A stretch of 64,000 bases of DNA from Sphingobacterium yanglingense (GCF_004363245.1 NZ_SNYV01000014.1:62001-126000), one strand, 5' to 3'. Shown: positions 47,687 to 57,609, counted from the stretch's first letter. Program-made: numbers and translations. Notes: generated by a model not told the origin, from the sequence alone.

Positions 47687-48607
47687 ATGTTTTATATTAT
47701 TAGTCTTCTGATTGTTCTATTGTTGTTTTTCCTAAGATTTAGGAAAGCCAGGAATATATTTATCTCTGCTGTATTGCCTCCGGTAGACGTCGAAGATGCG
47801 CGCTGTGGCACCATTCAGGTGCTGACTTATAATGTCGCGGGTCTTCCGCAGCGGATTTCCAGTGCTGATACTCCTCGAAAGACGAGCATGGAGATCATCG
47901 GTAGGCTCCTTAATAATTATGATATTGTAAATGTGCAGGAAGATTTTAACTATAACAGTTTCTTGTTCTCTACTGCTGAGCATCCTTATAAAACGATCCA
48001 CAAGGGGAAGGTTCCCTTCGGTGATGGACTGAGTACGCTATCAAAGTTCCCGATATTGGAATATCGGCGCATACCTTGGAGCGTATGTCATGGATCGGAT
48101 TGCTTGACTCCCAAGGGATTTAGCTATATCCGTGTACAACTCTCCAAAACGATAACGATAGATCTGTATAATCTGCATGCTAATGCACATGATACTATTC
48201 GGTCCGCACAGGCAAGACGACATAATTTAAATCAATTGGCGCAATATATACATGATCATTCGTTGGAGCGCCCTCTGTTGGTCATGGGAGATTTTAATGC
48301 TCATTATGCCTATGGTGAAGATAATATGGTGGATTTTCTCAAAAAGACGGCTTTGGAAGATGTTTGGATAGGCTTAAAGAGGGAAGGGGTATTTCCGGTT
48401 GTTGATCCTGAATTTAAGGCAAAAGATATGCTGTCATTGACCGATATGACAGAAAGCTTGGATAAGGTATTATATCGGAATAGTACCCATTTTAAGTTTA
48501 CACCTACCTTTTATGATGTAGATCGTGTGCTGTTCAAAGACGATGCTAATCTAGCGTTATCAGATCATTTGGCGGTGCATGTAAACTTAAAATGGGAGTA
48601 CCAGTAG
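47687..48607 (+). CDS. Membrane-anchored endonuclease/exonuclease/phosphatase-family protein 2
   Basis: A 306-aa paralogue of the preceding gene, colinear throughout: same ISSA(D/E)TPR, VQEDFNYN, GDGLSTLSKFPI, NLHANAHDT, VMGDFNAHYAY and SDHLAVHV motifs, and the same N-terminal membrane anchor (residues 2-16, mostly Leu/Ile). Catalytic residues are intact. The C-terminal third differs most between the copies, which may reflect different substrates. The gap to the first copy is 77 bases. Confidence 0.88.
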   Translation: MFYIISLLIVLLLFFLRFRKARNIFISAVLPPVDVEDARCGTIQVLTYNVAGLPQRISSADTPRKTSMEIIGRLLNNYDIVNVQEDFNYNSFLFSTAEHPYKTIHKGKVPFGDGLSTLSKFPILEYRRIPWSVCHGSDCLTPKGFSYIRVQLSKTITIDLYNLHANAHDTIRSAQARRHNLNQLAQYIHDHSLERPLLVMGDFNAHYAYGEDNMVDFLKKTALEDVWIGLKREGVFPVVDPEFKAKDMLSLTDMTESLDKVLYRNSTHFKFTPTFYDVDRVLFKDDANLALSDHLAVHVNLKWEYQ

Positions 48608-48610
48608 ATA

Positions 48611-49072
48611 TTATGGAGTCTTTTTAAGATTGTATTTTTCTGCTAACTCTCCAGTTATCTCTTTGCCTTCTGTATCAAGTTGCATCAATACATTTTCACC
48701 AACTTTGTATTTGATATCCGTATCTTTTCCTTTTAAATGTACTACACTTCCATTGTTGTGCCACATGAATTTGCCAGTGTCTGCCACAGTAAGATTACGG
48801 TCTTGGTAAGTTGCTTTGTAAGAGAAAGTATCGTCTTTATATAACTTTACGGTCGTCTCTATTCCAGGGCAATCCGCACAAGGTGTTGTACCTTGGTAGG
48901 TACCCATCCAATCGACGGAGTTCTGAGAGGTGTGCTCGGTATCTAAAGAATCTGCATGGCTGTGGTTGTGTACCGTAGAGTCCTGCTGTTTTTGGCTATT
49001 TGAATTGTTGGAATTACAGGCTGTGAAAGCCAGAATTGAACATAGCGCAATGGTAGTAAGTGATTTGTTCAT
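48611..49072 (-). CDS. NlpE-type copper-resistance lipoprotein
   Basis: A 153-aa lipoprotein: lipobox LAFTAC with Cys19. The NlpE N-terminal domain follows, with DWMGTYQGTTPCADCPGIET; the CxxC pair is C65 and C68. Asn/Ser/His linker at 20-52. In E. coli NlpE senses copper and surface contact; here only the domain is seen. It is convergent with the second EEP gene, 3 bases apart. Confidence 0.9.
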   Translation of the reverse strand: MNKSLTTIALCSILAFTACNSNNSNSQKQQDSTVHNHSHADSLDTEHTSQNSVDWMGTYQGTTPCADCPGIETTVKLYKDDTFSYKATYQDRNLTVADTGKFMWHNNGSVVHLKGKDTDIKYKVGENVLMQLDTEGKEITGELAEKYNLKKTP

Positions 49073-49266
49073 ACTTAAATTGTTTTGTAATTGTATGGTA
49101 AATACAATTACCGTTCCCTTTTGTTTTAAGTAGCCGTTAAAAGATCGTATTTATTATTGAAGGAGGGGGGAATTGTTGCCTGTTGCACTTACTCCACTTG
49201 GAGGTGATTCGATTTGTAAGGAATGATGGGAGGTAGTCTGTGAAAACCTAGGTTCGGTATTCAAAA

Positions 49267-49297
49267 AGAAGTTCTCTGTAAATTACAGAGAACTTCT
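49267..49297 (-). terminator. Intrinsic terminator of the SRPBCC/VOC/DoxX cluster
   Basis: AGAAGTTCTCTGTA, 3-nt loop, and complement; a T-run follows on the minus strand, 25 bases after the SRPBCC stop. Confidence 0.85.
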
Positions 49298-49321
49298 GGT
49301 GTTTTGGCTTTTCTGCTGTTG

Positions 49322-49840
49322 TTATTTTTCTAAGATTCCTTTGAGCGTTTTGAGACCCTTTTCAAAATCTTTGTTCATGTCATAAAAAACTGACATAAGA
49401 TTAAAAGGATAGGGCATTGTTCCATTAATCTCCCAGCGAACCTCACTCTGGTTGGGAGCGAGCGAATCGACCTGTATGAAAGACTTATTGGCTTGATCAG
49501 ATCCATTAAAAAAAAGATCCATTTCCAAACGTTTGCCGGCTTCTACTTTTGTGATGATTTGCTTTCCGTCTCCTACTTTCTTACTACGCCAAGTGTAAGT
49601 GAAGCCTACAGTCCCATCGGTACCGCTGTACTCTTTCTGTATTTGAGGATCTTGTTGTGACCAACTATCATAGGTTCCTTGCTTTTTTATTTGCTTTACA
49701 TAGTCAAATACTAAGGATGAAGGCTGATTGATGACTATTTGACTGCCAGCATGAAAGTCTTTTGGCAGTATAGCGGCAACAAGAAGGATGATCGCGATCA
49801 ACCCCAGTACAGTGAATAGGAAATATTTAATAAATTTCAT
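49322..49840 (-). CDS. Membrane-anchored SRPBCC protein
   Basis: A 172-aa protein with an N-terminal membrane helix (residues 5-27, YFLFTVLGLIAIILLVAA) and a polyketide-cyclase-like SRPBCC domain (INQPSSLVFDYVKQI, then strands to MNKDFEKGLKTLKGI). Such anchored START-like proteins are common in Bacteroidota and have no defined ligand. It starts 7 bases after the VOC gene. Confidence 0.88.
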   Translation of the reverse strand: MKFIKYFLFTVLGLIAIILLVAAILPKDFHAGSQIVINQPSSLVFDYVKQIKKQGTYDSWSQQDPQIQKEYSGTDGTVGFTYTWRSKKVGDGKQIITKVEAGKRLEMDLFFNGSDQANKSFIQVDSLAPNQSEVRWEINGTMPYPFNLMSVFYDMNKDFEKGLKTLKGILEK

Positions 49841-49847
49841 TTGTTGA

Positions 49848-50300
49848 TTATTGTTGGTTCATCATTTGATTTTTTCCTTCGTAATGGACCATCCACGAAA
49901 TTCCAAATTGATCGGTGAAAGAAGCATAGAGCTCAGCGAAAAATTGTTCGCCTAATGGCATTTCTACATTTTGAGCATTGACTACCAATGCATCATACAG
50001 TTTTTTAGCTTCTTCCGTCGATGCTACATCGAGCATGATGTAGGTGTTGGTCCCTGGGGTAGCTTTATGTCCAAAATTTTCGATGCAATCCGATCCCATG
50101 AGCATACTGTCTGCATTGATCATCAGTGCGGTATGCATAATCTTTCTTTTATCCTCGTCGTTAAGTGGAAAGTTAGGGTCTGCAGGCATATCGCCAAAAC
50201 GATAGGTGCCGATAAGGTCTGTATTGAAAACGGTTTTGTAAAAGGCAAATGCGTCTTCGCAATTGCCATTAAAATTTAAGTAAGCGTGAATTTTTGCCAT
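49848..50300 (-). CDS. VOC-family PhnB-like protein
   Basis: A 150-aa protein of the PhnB/3-demethylubiquinone-methyltransferase-like VOC subgroup: IHAYLNFNGNCEDAFAFYKTVF at the N-terminus and QFGISWMVHY at the C-terminus. Single-domain, no catalytic assignment. Part of an SRPBCC-VOC-SRPBCC-DoxX cluster with 7 to 20 base gaps. Confidence 0.88.
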   Translation of the reverse strand: MAKIHAYLNFNGNCEDAFAFYKTVFNTDLIGTYRFGDMPADPNFPLNDEDKRKIMHTALMINADSMLMGSDCIENFGHKATPGTNTYIMLDVASTEEAKKLYDALVVNAQNVEMPLGEQFFAELYASFTDQFGISWMVHYEGKNQMMNQQ

Positions 50301-50314
50301 AGTCTGTTTATTTA

Positions 50315-50812
50315 TTACGTGTTATGTTCTGATAGGTATTGTTCGAGATTGTTTAATCCCATTTGGAATCCTTCGCGAAAGCCCATCTCTAATAGGCTAT
50401 CCATTGCCTCTACGTTTTCGAATTCTATTGTATTGGTCACTGTGGTGCCACTAGGGGTTTGTACCATTGCATTATGCCATTTACTACTAGGAGGGCTATC
50501 TATAGATTTTACACCATTTTCATCACAGAAAGCATCTTCGGCCGTAAAATAATGATGGCTTACAATATCTATGTATTGCAATAAGCTCCATACTTTTTGC
50601 CCTTCTGGAGAGACCATGGCGTAAAGCCATCGCCCTTTGGGGATGAAATTCATTTCTTTTGTTACCGCTTTCCATGGGTGGGGTGCCCACCATTGGTCTA
50701 ATATATTGGACTCGGTCCAGGCGGCCCACACCCGTTCGATTGATGCATGGTAGGTACTAGTCACTGTGATAGTGCTTGTATTGCGATCGATGTTAAATAG
50801 ACTGTTGGCCAT
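50315..50812 (-). CDS. SRPBCC/AHSA1-type protein
   Basis: A 165-aa START-like protein: TSTYHASIERVWAAWTESNILDQWWAP is the family N-terminus, and FREGFQMGLNNLEQYL the closing helix. Ligand unknown. Second gene of the cluster. Confidence 0.88.
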   Translation of the reverse strand: MANSLFNIDRNTSTITVTSTYHASIERVWAAWTESNILDQWWAPHPWKAVTKEMNFIPKGRWLYAMVSPEGQKVWSLLQYIDIVSHHYFTAEDAFCDENGVKSIDSPPSSKWHNAMVQTPSGTTVTNTIEFENVEAMDSLLEMGFREGFQMGLNNLEQYLSEHNT

Positions 50813-50832
50813 AATCGTATATTGCTGTGTGA

Positions 50833-51204
50833 TTAAGATATAAGATGTTTGTACTTATCTCTATTATCGATAATTATCCAAGCGTTAATGAAGAAGAGTA
50901 CCAGTGCCATTGGTAGTCCATCTGGTGCATATGTGAGGTGATGAAGTACGATTCCGATCATAATAGGTAGAATCATAAGTGCAGCCAATGCTCTGGTCTT
51001 GGTGATAATGAAGAGAACTCCAGCAATGATTTCGACAGTTGCAATTAAGGGCATAAGCCATTTAATGGTTGCAAAAGCTTGGGTCACTTGAGTGAGTTCG
51101 GGGGACATTTCAGGAACGGGGATGTACATGAAGAACTTGTTGAGCCCTGCATTGATAAACATCAACCCGAATAGGGAACAAATGACGAGTTTGAAAATCT
51201 TCAT
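50833..51204 (-). CDS. DoxX-family membrane protein
   Basis: A 123-aa inner-membrane protein with four hydrophobic segments of DoxX type (LFINAGLNKFFMY, IATVEIIAGVLFII, LAALMILPIMIGIVLHHL, MALVLFFINAWII). Function unknown. First gene of the cluster, with its start about 120 bases from the rnpB 5' end on the other strand. Confidence 0.87.
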   Translation of the reverse strand: MKIFKLVICSLFGLMFINAGLNKFFMYIPVPEMSPELTQVTQAFATIKWLMPLIATVEIIAGVLFIITKTRALAALMILPIMIGIVLHHLTYAPDGLPMALVLFFINAWIIIDNRDKYKHLIS

Positions 51205-51297
51205 AATATCTAGTCGTTTATAATTTATTATTCAAAGTTATTATAGGGATAGAATAAACAACTTGACATAAGATAAGTTTTAAAAAATTTAAAATTA

Positions 51298-51325
51298 TTT
51301 GTCTCTAAAAAATATCTTACTTTTG
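51298..51325 (+). promoter_or_regulatory. rnpB promoter, -33/-7 type
   Basis: TTTG at 51298-51301 and TACTTTTG at 51318-51325 fit the Bacteroidota TTG and TAnnTTTG elements, with a 16-base spacer. The -7 box ends 6 bases before the predicted RNA 5' end at 51331. Confidence 0.8.
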
Positions 51326-51330
51326 CAGCT

Positions 51331-51740
51331 GAAGCAAACTGGTTCTATCGCTGTTTCGATTGTGTCCGATAAGTTACGTACTGTCGGTCTACTGGAAGAG
51401 AGGAAAGTCCGGGCAACATAGAGCAACACGCTTCCTAACGGGAAGGCTCCGATTTGTCGGAGACAGAAAGTGCCACAGAGAATATACCGCCTTGATTAGT
51501 CAGGGTAAGGGTGAAAACGTGAGGTAAGAGCTCACGGTCTTGTATGGTGACATGCATTACGGTAAACCTCGTGTGTTGAAAAACCAAATAGGTTGCGGGA
51601 GCTGAAGGCTGCTCGTCTTCTCCCGATTTATCGGGAACCGCAATGGGTAGGTTGATGGACCCTATGAGTGATTGTAGGGCTAGATAAATGATAGAATCCC
51701 AATTTATTGGGAACAGAACCCGGCTTACAAGGTTTGCTTC
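51331..51740 (+). ncRNA. rnpB: RNase P RNA
   Basis: The catalytic RNA of tRNA 5' processing. P1 is closed by GAAGCAAAC (51331-51339) with GTTTGCTTC (51732-51740), fixing both ends. Universal cores are present: GAGGAAAGTCCGGGC near 51398-51413, the TAGATAAATGATAG region near 51681-51694 and ACAGAACCCGGCTTAC near 51713-51728. Type A architecture, about 410 nt, is usual for Bacteroidota. T-rich sequence follows P1. Confidence 0.97.
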
Positions 51741-51868
51741 TTTTTATTTCCTTCTTTTGTGCTTTTTAATGATTTAAAGAGTTATTCCTGCAGTTATCAG
51801 CTACCTGGGGTTCATTGGAATCCTGAAAGTTTTTTCTTATTTTGCTCGACATTAATTCAAATGTGAAT

Positions 51869-53218
51869 ATGGCTACAATTTTAATAATTGATGATGAACG
51901 TCCTATCCGTAGTTCGCTGCGTGATATTTTGGAATATGAGGATTATAAGGTTCTTGATGTAGATAATGGTGTAGATGGATTAGAGCTTCTCAAGAAAGAG
52001 AAGATTGATTTGACCCTGTGCGATATCAAGATGAACAAGATGGATGGGATGGAGGTTCTGACGGCTGCTAAAGAGTTTTCGGATATTCCGTTTATTATGA
52101 TTTCGGGCCATGGTACGATAGAAACAGCGGTGGAGGCTGCGCGAAAGGGAGCTTATGATTTTTTGGAAAAGCCATTGGATTTAAATCGTCTGTTGATTAC
52201 GGTACGTAATGCTCTTGAAAAAGGATCTTTAGTTAAAGAAACAAAGGTATTGAAGCGGAAGGTTTCTAAAACTAAAGAAATATTGGGTGCATCAGATGGG
52301 ATATCACTTATTAAAGATAGTATAGAAAAGGTGGCACCTACGGATGCTAGGGTATTGATCACAGGAGCTAATGGATCTGGAAAAGAATTGGTCGCTCGAT
52401 GGTTACATGAGAAATCAAATCGGGCAGGATCCGCTTTGGTGGAAGTAAACTGTGCTGCTATACCTTCCGAATTAATCGAATCTGAACTGTTCGGGCATGA
52501 AAAAGGTTCATTTACCTCGGCTATAAAGCAACGTATCGGAAAGTTTGAACAAGCTAGTGGAGGGACCTTGTTTCTAGATGAGATTGGTGATATGAGTCTT
52601 TCGGCGCAGGCAAAGGTATTGCGGGCGCTTCAAGAAAATAAAATTACACGTGTAGGGGGTGAAAAGGAAATATCGGTAGACGTACGTGTTGTTGCAGCGA
52701 CGAATAAAGACCTGTTGAAAGAAATAGATGCTGGAAACTTTAGAATGGACTTATACCACCGATTGAGTGTGATTTTGATTCACGTCCCTTCTTTGGCAGA
52801 ACGTAAAGACGATATTCCTACGTTAGCTACATCATTCTGTGAAGAAATCTGCGCTGATTATAATATACCGACGAAAGAGATAACAGCTGATGCAATGAAA
52901 GCGCTCCAAGCGCTTCCTTGGACTGGAAATATCAGGGAGTTGCGCAATATGGTGGAACGACTTATTATTTTGAGTGATCGTAAGATTACGGATAAAGAAG
53001 TGAATTCATTTGCTAATCCTTCGGTATCTACCCATCATGGTATGGGAAGTACAACTTCTATGATTGATTTGGATAGAATGAATACGCTGGAAGATTTCTT
53101 GGCATTCGCGGAAGAGAAATTTTTGGCTCATAAGCTGAGTAAAAATGGAGGTGACATTGAGCGGACTGCTCGTGCGGTAGGAGTCTCTGAAGAGCGGGTA
53201 AAGAAGTATAATCTTTGA
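51869..53218 (+). CDS. Orphan NtrC-like response regulator
   Basis: A 449-aa protein of receiver, AAA+ and helix-turn-helix domains. Receiver: acidic pocket ILIIDDE, phospho-acceptor Asp52 (LTLCDIKM), Lys101 in LEKPLD. AAA+: Walker A GANGSGKE at 166-173, Walker B LFLDEIGD, R-finger region near YHRLSVILIHVPSL. The sigma-54 contact loop GAFTGA reads GSFTSA at 213-218. The C-terminal Fis-like helix-turn-helix (NGGDIERTARAVGVSEERVKK) is short. No sensor kinase gene is nearby. Start at MATILIIDDE; a TTG-started extension to 51842 is poor. Confidence 0.9.
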   Translation: MATILIIDDERPIRSSLRDILEYEDYKVLDVDNGVDGLELLKKEKIDLTLCDIKMNKMDGMEVLTAAKEFSDIPFIMISGHGTIETAVEAARKGAYDFLEKPLDLNRLLITVRNALEKGSLVKETKVLKRKVSKTKEILGASDGISLIKDSIEKVAPTDARVLITGANGSGKELVARWLHEKSNRAGSALVEVNCAAIPSELIESELFGHEKGSFTSAIKQRIGKFEQASGGTLFLDEIGDMSLSAQAKVLRALQENKITRVGGEKEISVDVRVVAATNKDLLKEIDAGNFRMDLYHRLSVILIHVPSLAERKDDIPTLATSFCEEICADYNIPTKEITADAMKALQALPWTGNIRELRNMVERLIILSDRKITDKEVNSFANPSVSTHHGMGSTTSMIDLDRMNTLEDFLAFAEEKFLAHKLSKNGGDIERTARAVGVSEERVKKYNL

Positions 53219-53223
53219 TAAAC

Positions 53224-53249
53224 AAAAAAAGGGCGTTAGCCCTTTTTTT
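53224..53249. terminator. Bidirectional terminator
   Basis: AAAAAAAGGGC, loop GTTA, GCCCTTTTTTT between the regulator gene and the convergent small protein gene. Confidence 0.87.
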
Positions 53250-53424
53250 AATCGTTATACCTTCTCTTTTGTTTATTGTAAAGCATGAATACTACAATAA
53301 CCAGTAGTATTAGTCCAATTATAATAAATACAGTTGGAGATGTCTGATCCGAACCACTTCCTGTCTGCGCCCATCCCCTAATAGAAAGCAACATTAGGAA
53401 GAATACACTATGCCATTTTCTCAT
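53248..53424 (-). CDS. Small membrane protein of 58 residues
   Basis: A short frame from an ATG at 53424 encodes a signal-peptide-like N-terminus (MRKWHSVFFLMLLSIRGWAQ, then TGSGSDQTS) and a single membrane helix at about 32-49 (VFIIIGLILLVIVVFMLY) followed by the basic tail NKQKRRYND. The stop lies at the terminator shared with the regulator gene. I recognise no family. Its composition and perfect membrane-protein pattern make a real gene likely. Confidence 0.7.
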   Translation of the reverse strand: MRKWHSVFFLMLLSIRGWAQTGSGSDQTSPTVFIIIGLILLVIVVFMLYNKQKRRYND

Positions 53425-53561
53425 AATACAAATATAAATCGTTAACCTTTAAACTTACTTATTTTTTTTGACAAAAGCAATTGGTTTTAAGTTTTTTAAC
53501 GGATTTTAACGCTATATTTTATACTGTTGAGTGTGGTGGTTTTTTGCGTGTTTTCCAACGA

Positions 53562-53593
53562 AAGAAGGTACCTCTTTTTTAAGGTACCTTCTT
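53562..53593 (-). terminator. Terminator after homoserine dehydrogenase
   Basis: AAGAAGGTACC, 10-nt loop, GGTACCTTCTT. Only a short T-run follows on the minus strand, so it may be weak or Rho-assisted. Confidence 0.6.
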
Positions 53594-53616
53594 CATAATT
53601 TTAGGGGTTAATATGC

Positions 53617-54798
53617 TTAGGCTATCTCTGCTAGAAAATATCCTGGCTGGTTAATTAGTTCTCGTTTATCAATAATCTCTTGTAGATTGAGGTGTCCTAT
53701 TACATACTTGTAATCTTCACCATAGAATCTTTCGGAGATGTTCTTAAATGCAATGTTTTCTAAAATGTTTTCATCGGTATATCTAAAATAGACTTTAATG
53801 TCAACATTTGTTGTGTAGCGAAGTTCTTGCGCGTCTAAGTGTTTTTTATATTCATACCGGTAGTCATAGCGTAATGCTGTGATATCGGAGAGTACAGCTG
53901 ATCCGGTAGGGTGGCCACCCGCCCCTTTACCATAGAAAAACTGTTCGTCGGCAAATGCTGCTTTTACAAGGACTCCATTGTTCTCATTTTCGACATTAAA
54001 TAAGATACTATCTTTTGAAATAAACTTCGGAAGAACGTATAAAACGACTTCACTATTGCTTACTTCTTTGGCAAGAGGGATCAGCTTGATTTTTAGATTT
54101 TTTTCTTTGGCATAGCGAATGTCAGTATTGTCTAATCTATCTATACCCAAATTTAAGATCTGATCTGGATTTACAAATAAGCCGTAAGCGTGAGAAGCTA
54201 CGATAGTCAACTTGAATTTGGGATCGTATCCACCAACATCTAGCGTAGGGTCAGTTTCGGCAAAACCGAGCTCTTGAGCTTTTTTAAGAGCAGTATCGTA
54301 ACTTTGGTTTTCGTTGAATATTTTTGATAAGATATAGTTGGATGATCCATTGAAGATTCCGCTTACGGAGTGTAGCAGCTCATTGTCGTAGTATTCTTCC
54401 AGATTCCGGATAATTGGAATACTACCACATACGGCACCTTCGTATAAAAGAGAGGTACCATGCTGCTGTTGTAGAGCGGTAAGCTCCTGAAGATGTGTGG
54501 CAATCATTTTTTTATTGGCCGACACTACATTTTTGCCCGATGTTAATGCTTTTTTCGTTATTTCGAATGCTGCATCCGCATCATCTATAAGCTCTACAAC
54601 TGTATTTATTTCAGGGTCATTCAGGATATCATTAGGATTTGTAGAAAAAAGCTCTGCTGGTAGACTTCTTGTTTTACCTGCATTCTTGATTACAAATTTC
54701 TTAATTTCTAAGTTGAGTTTTTTCGTTTTGATGATGTCATATAGTCCTTGGCCTACGACGCCAAAACCGAACATGCCAATAGTAAGCTTTTTACTCAT
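53617..54798 (-). CDS. hom: Homoserine dehydrogenase
   Basis: Reduces aspartate semialdehyde to homoserine, the branch point to threonine and methionine. The 393-aa protein has the Rossmann loop GFGVVGQG, the catalytic-lysine region SANKKMIA, IFNGSSNYILSKI, the substrate region AETDPTLDVGGYDPKFKL and GKGAGGHPTGSAVLSDI. The C-terminal ACT domain found in some relatives is absent. metY is upstream on the same strand, 146 bases away, so the SAM riboswitch may control both. Confidence 0.95.
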   Translation of the reverse strand: MSKKLTIGMFGFGVVGQGLYDIIKTKKLNLEIKKFVIKNAGKTRSLPAELFSTNPNDILNDPEINTVVELIDDADAAFEITKKALTSGKNVVSANKKMIATHLQELTALQQQHGTSLLYEGAVCGSIPIIRNLEEYYDNELLHSVSGIFNGSSNYILSKIFNENQSYDTALKKAQELGFAETDPTLDVGGYDPKFKLTIVASHAYGLFVNPDQILNLGIDRLDNTDIRYAKEKNLKIKLIPLAKEVSNSEVVLYVLPKFISKDSILFNVENENNGVLVKAAFADEQFFYGKGAGGHPTGSAVLSDITALRYDYRYEYKKHLDAQELRYTTNVDIKVYFRYTDENILENIAFKNISERFYGEDYKYVIGHLNLQEIIDKRELINQPGYFLAEIA

Positions 54799-54834
54799 TT
54801 CGTTTTAATACTGCTTTTAATTGTTATTATCTAT

Positions 54835-54920
54835 GTTGTCTCTTGTTTTGCAACAAAGAATAAGGAGACAACCTAGTTTTTTATAAATACGGAGGGCAAT
54901 TTGTTTGTAGTCAAATTGCC
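54835..54920 (-). other. Two hairpins between metY and hom
   Basis: On the minus strand GGCAATTTG/CAAATTGCC (54895-54920) is followed by GTTGTCTC/GAGACAAC (54835-54872), a stem with an inner TTGTT-rich pairing. They may protect or partly terminate the metY transcript before hom. Confidence 0.5.
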
Positions 54921-54944
54921 TCTGTATCTACGGTTTAGTTGTTC

Positions 54945-56489
<1,545 letters not shown>

Positions 56490-56602
56490 ATTTATATGCT
56501 CCAAAGATTTATTTCTTTGGACAGGAATTGGCACCTTTTCAAATACTTTTTGAAGGTTGCCAGCGGGTCATAGAGCCAGTCTCTCGCCGCTTCTTTATAA
56601 AT
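56490..56602 (-). promoter_or_regulatory. SAM-I (S-box) riboswitch aptamer
   Basis: Read on the minus strand: P1 ATTTATA (56602 side) with TATAAAT (56490-56496); the core GAGAGACTGGCTCTATGA, CCCGCTGGCAACC, P3 ACCTTC-AAA/TTTGAAAAGGT and GGTGCCAATTCCTG match the SAM-I consensus in order. It turns off methionine genes when SAM is high. metY follows. Confidence 0.93.
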
Positions 56603-56656
56603 CAAGACCAATACTAGAAAGGTGTTGATTAGGTGCACTACTGTCTAAGTGCGTAG

Positions 56657-56687
56657 CAAATATATGATATATCTTTTAAATAACCAA
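56657..56687 (-). promoter_or_regulatory. metY promoter upstream of the SAM riboswitch
   Basis: On the minus strand TTG (56687-56685), 20-base spacer, TATATTTG (56664-56657), an exact TAnnTTTG. It predicts transcription from about 56651, some 50 nt before the aptamer. Confidence 0.75.
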
Positions 56688-56766
56688 TGAATTTGTGCTA
56701 AGTTCTTAAAATATAGCTTCTATCTCCCTTTTAGTAGTATTATAGTTGAGTTTTTTTTTGAATATT

Positions 56767-57582
56767 TTAAAACTTCAGGTGTTTTACCGTCAGTCCATTG
56801 TTGATAAGCTGTTTTAGTGCATCGATTCCAATATTTAGATGTGTCTCGACGAATTTTTCAGTCACAGCGAGGTCACTCTCTATGGTTTTTACTCCCTCTG
56901 GTACCATAGGTTGATCGGATACTAACAATAAGGCTCCGGTCGGAATTTTATTTGCAAATCCTACACTGAATATCGTTGCTGTTTCCATATCAACTGCCAT
57001 TGCACGTATGGATTTGAGGTACTTTTTGAAAGCCTTGTCGTGTTCCCAAACGCGTCTATTGGTCGTGTATACAGTCCCGGTCCAGTAGTCTCTAGCGTGA
57101 TCTCTTATCGTTGTCGAAATCGCTTTTTGGAGGGCAAAGGCTGGGAGTGAGGGGACTTCTGGTGGAAAATAGTCATTGGACGTACCTTCACCTCGAATAG
57201 CGGCTATCGGTAGAATGAGTTCGCCCACAGCTATCTTCTTTTTTAAACCACCGGTTTTTCCTAAAAAAAGAACCGCTTTAGGGTTGATGGCCGATAATAG
57301 GTCCATTACTGTAGCTGCCATTGGACTTCCCATACCGAAATTGATGATTGTGATACCATTGGCTGTACATGCTTGCATGGCTTTATCCTGACCATATATA
57401 GGCGCATCGTCATGCATATTCGAAAACATGGTGACATATTTCGAAAAATTTGTAAGCAGGATATATTCTCCAAATTCTTCCAAAGGCTTTCCTGTGTAGC
57501 GGGGTAGCCAGTTTAACACAATGTCTTCTTTTGATTTGAGCCCCGGTGTAATCGGAGTTTCAACAGATTTTGTTTTCTTCAT
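56767..57582 (-). CDS. amn: AMP nucleosidase
   Basis: Cleaves AMP to adenine and ribose 5-phosphate in purine balance. The 271-aa protein is the compact Bacteroidota form of the phosphorylase-like fold: GMGSPMAATVMDLLSAI, FLGKTGGL, GEGTSNDYFPPEVP, MAVDMETATIF (the conserved Glu near the base) and DQPMVPEGVK. The long N-terminal domain of E. coli Amn is absent. It has no close neighbour on its strand except hom/metY, behind their promoter. Confidence 0.9.
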   Translation of the reverse strand: MKKTKSVETPITPGLKSKEDIVLNWLPRYTGKPLEEFGEYILLTNFSKYVTMFSNMHDDAPIYGQDKAMQACTANGITIINFGMGSPMAATVMDLLSAINPKAVLFLGKTGGLKKKIAVGELILPIAAIRGEGTSNDYFPPEVPSLPAFALQKAISTTIRDHARDYWTGTVYTTNRRVWEHDKAFKKYLKSIRAMAVDMETATIFSVGFANKIPTGALLLVSDQPMVPEGVKTIESDLAVTEKFVETHLNIGIDALKQLINNGLTVKHLKF

Positions 57583-57609
57583 ATCTCAATGTTTTTGACC
57601 CTATACAAA

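Noticed and set aside
49073..49321. SRP RNA or other small RNA in this gap
   Set aside because: No conserved GGAAGCAGC-type domain IV or closing stem was found; the single strong hairpin is the terminator of the SRPBCC cluster.
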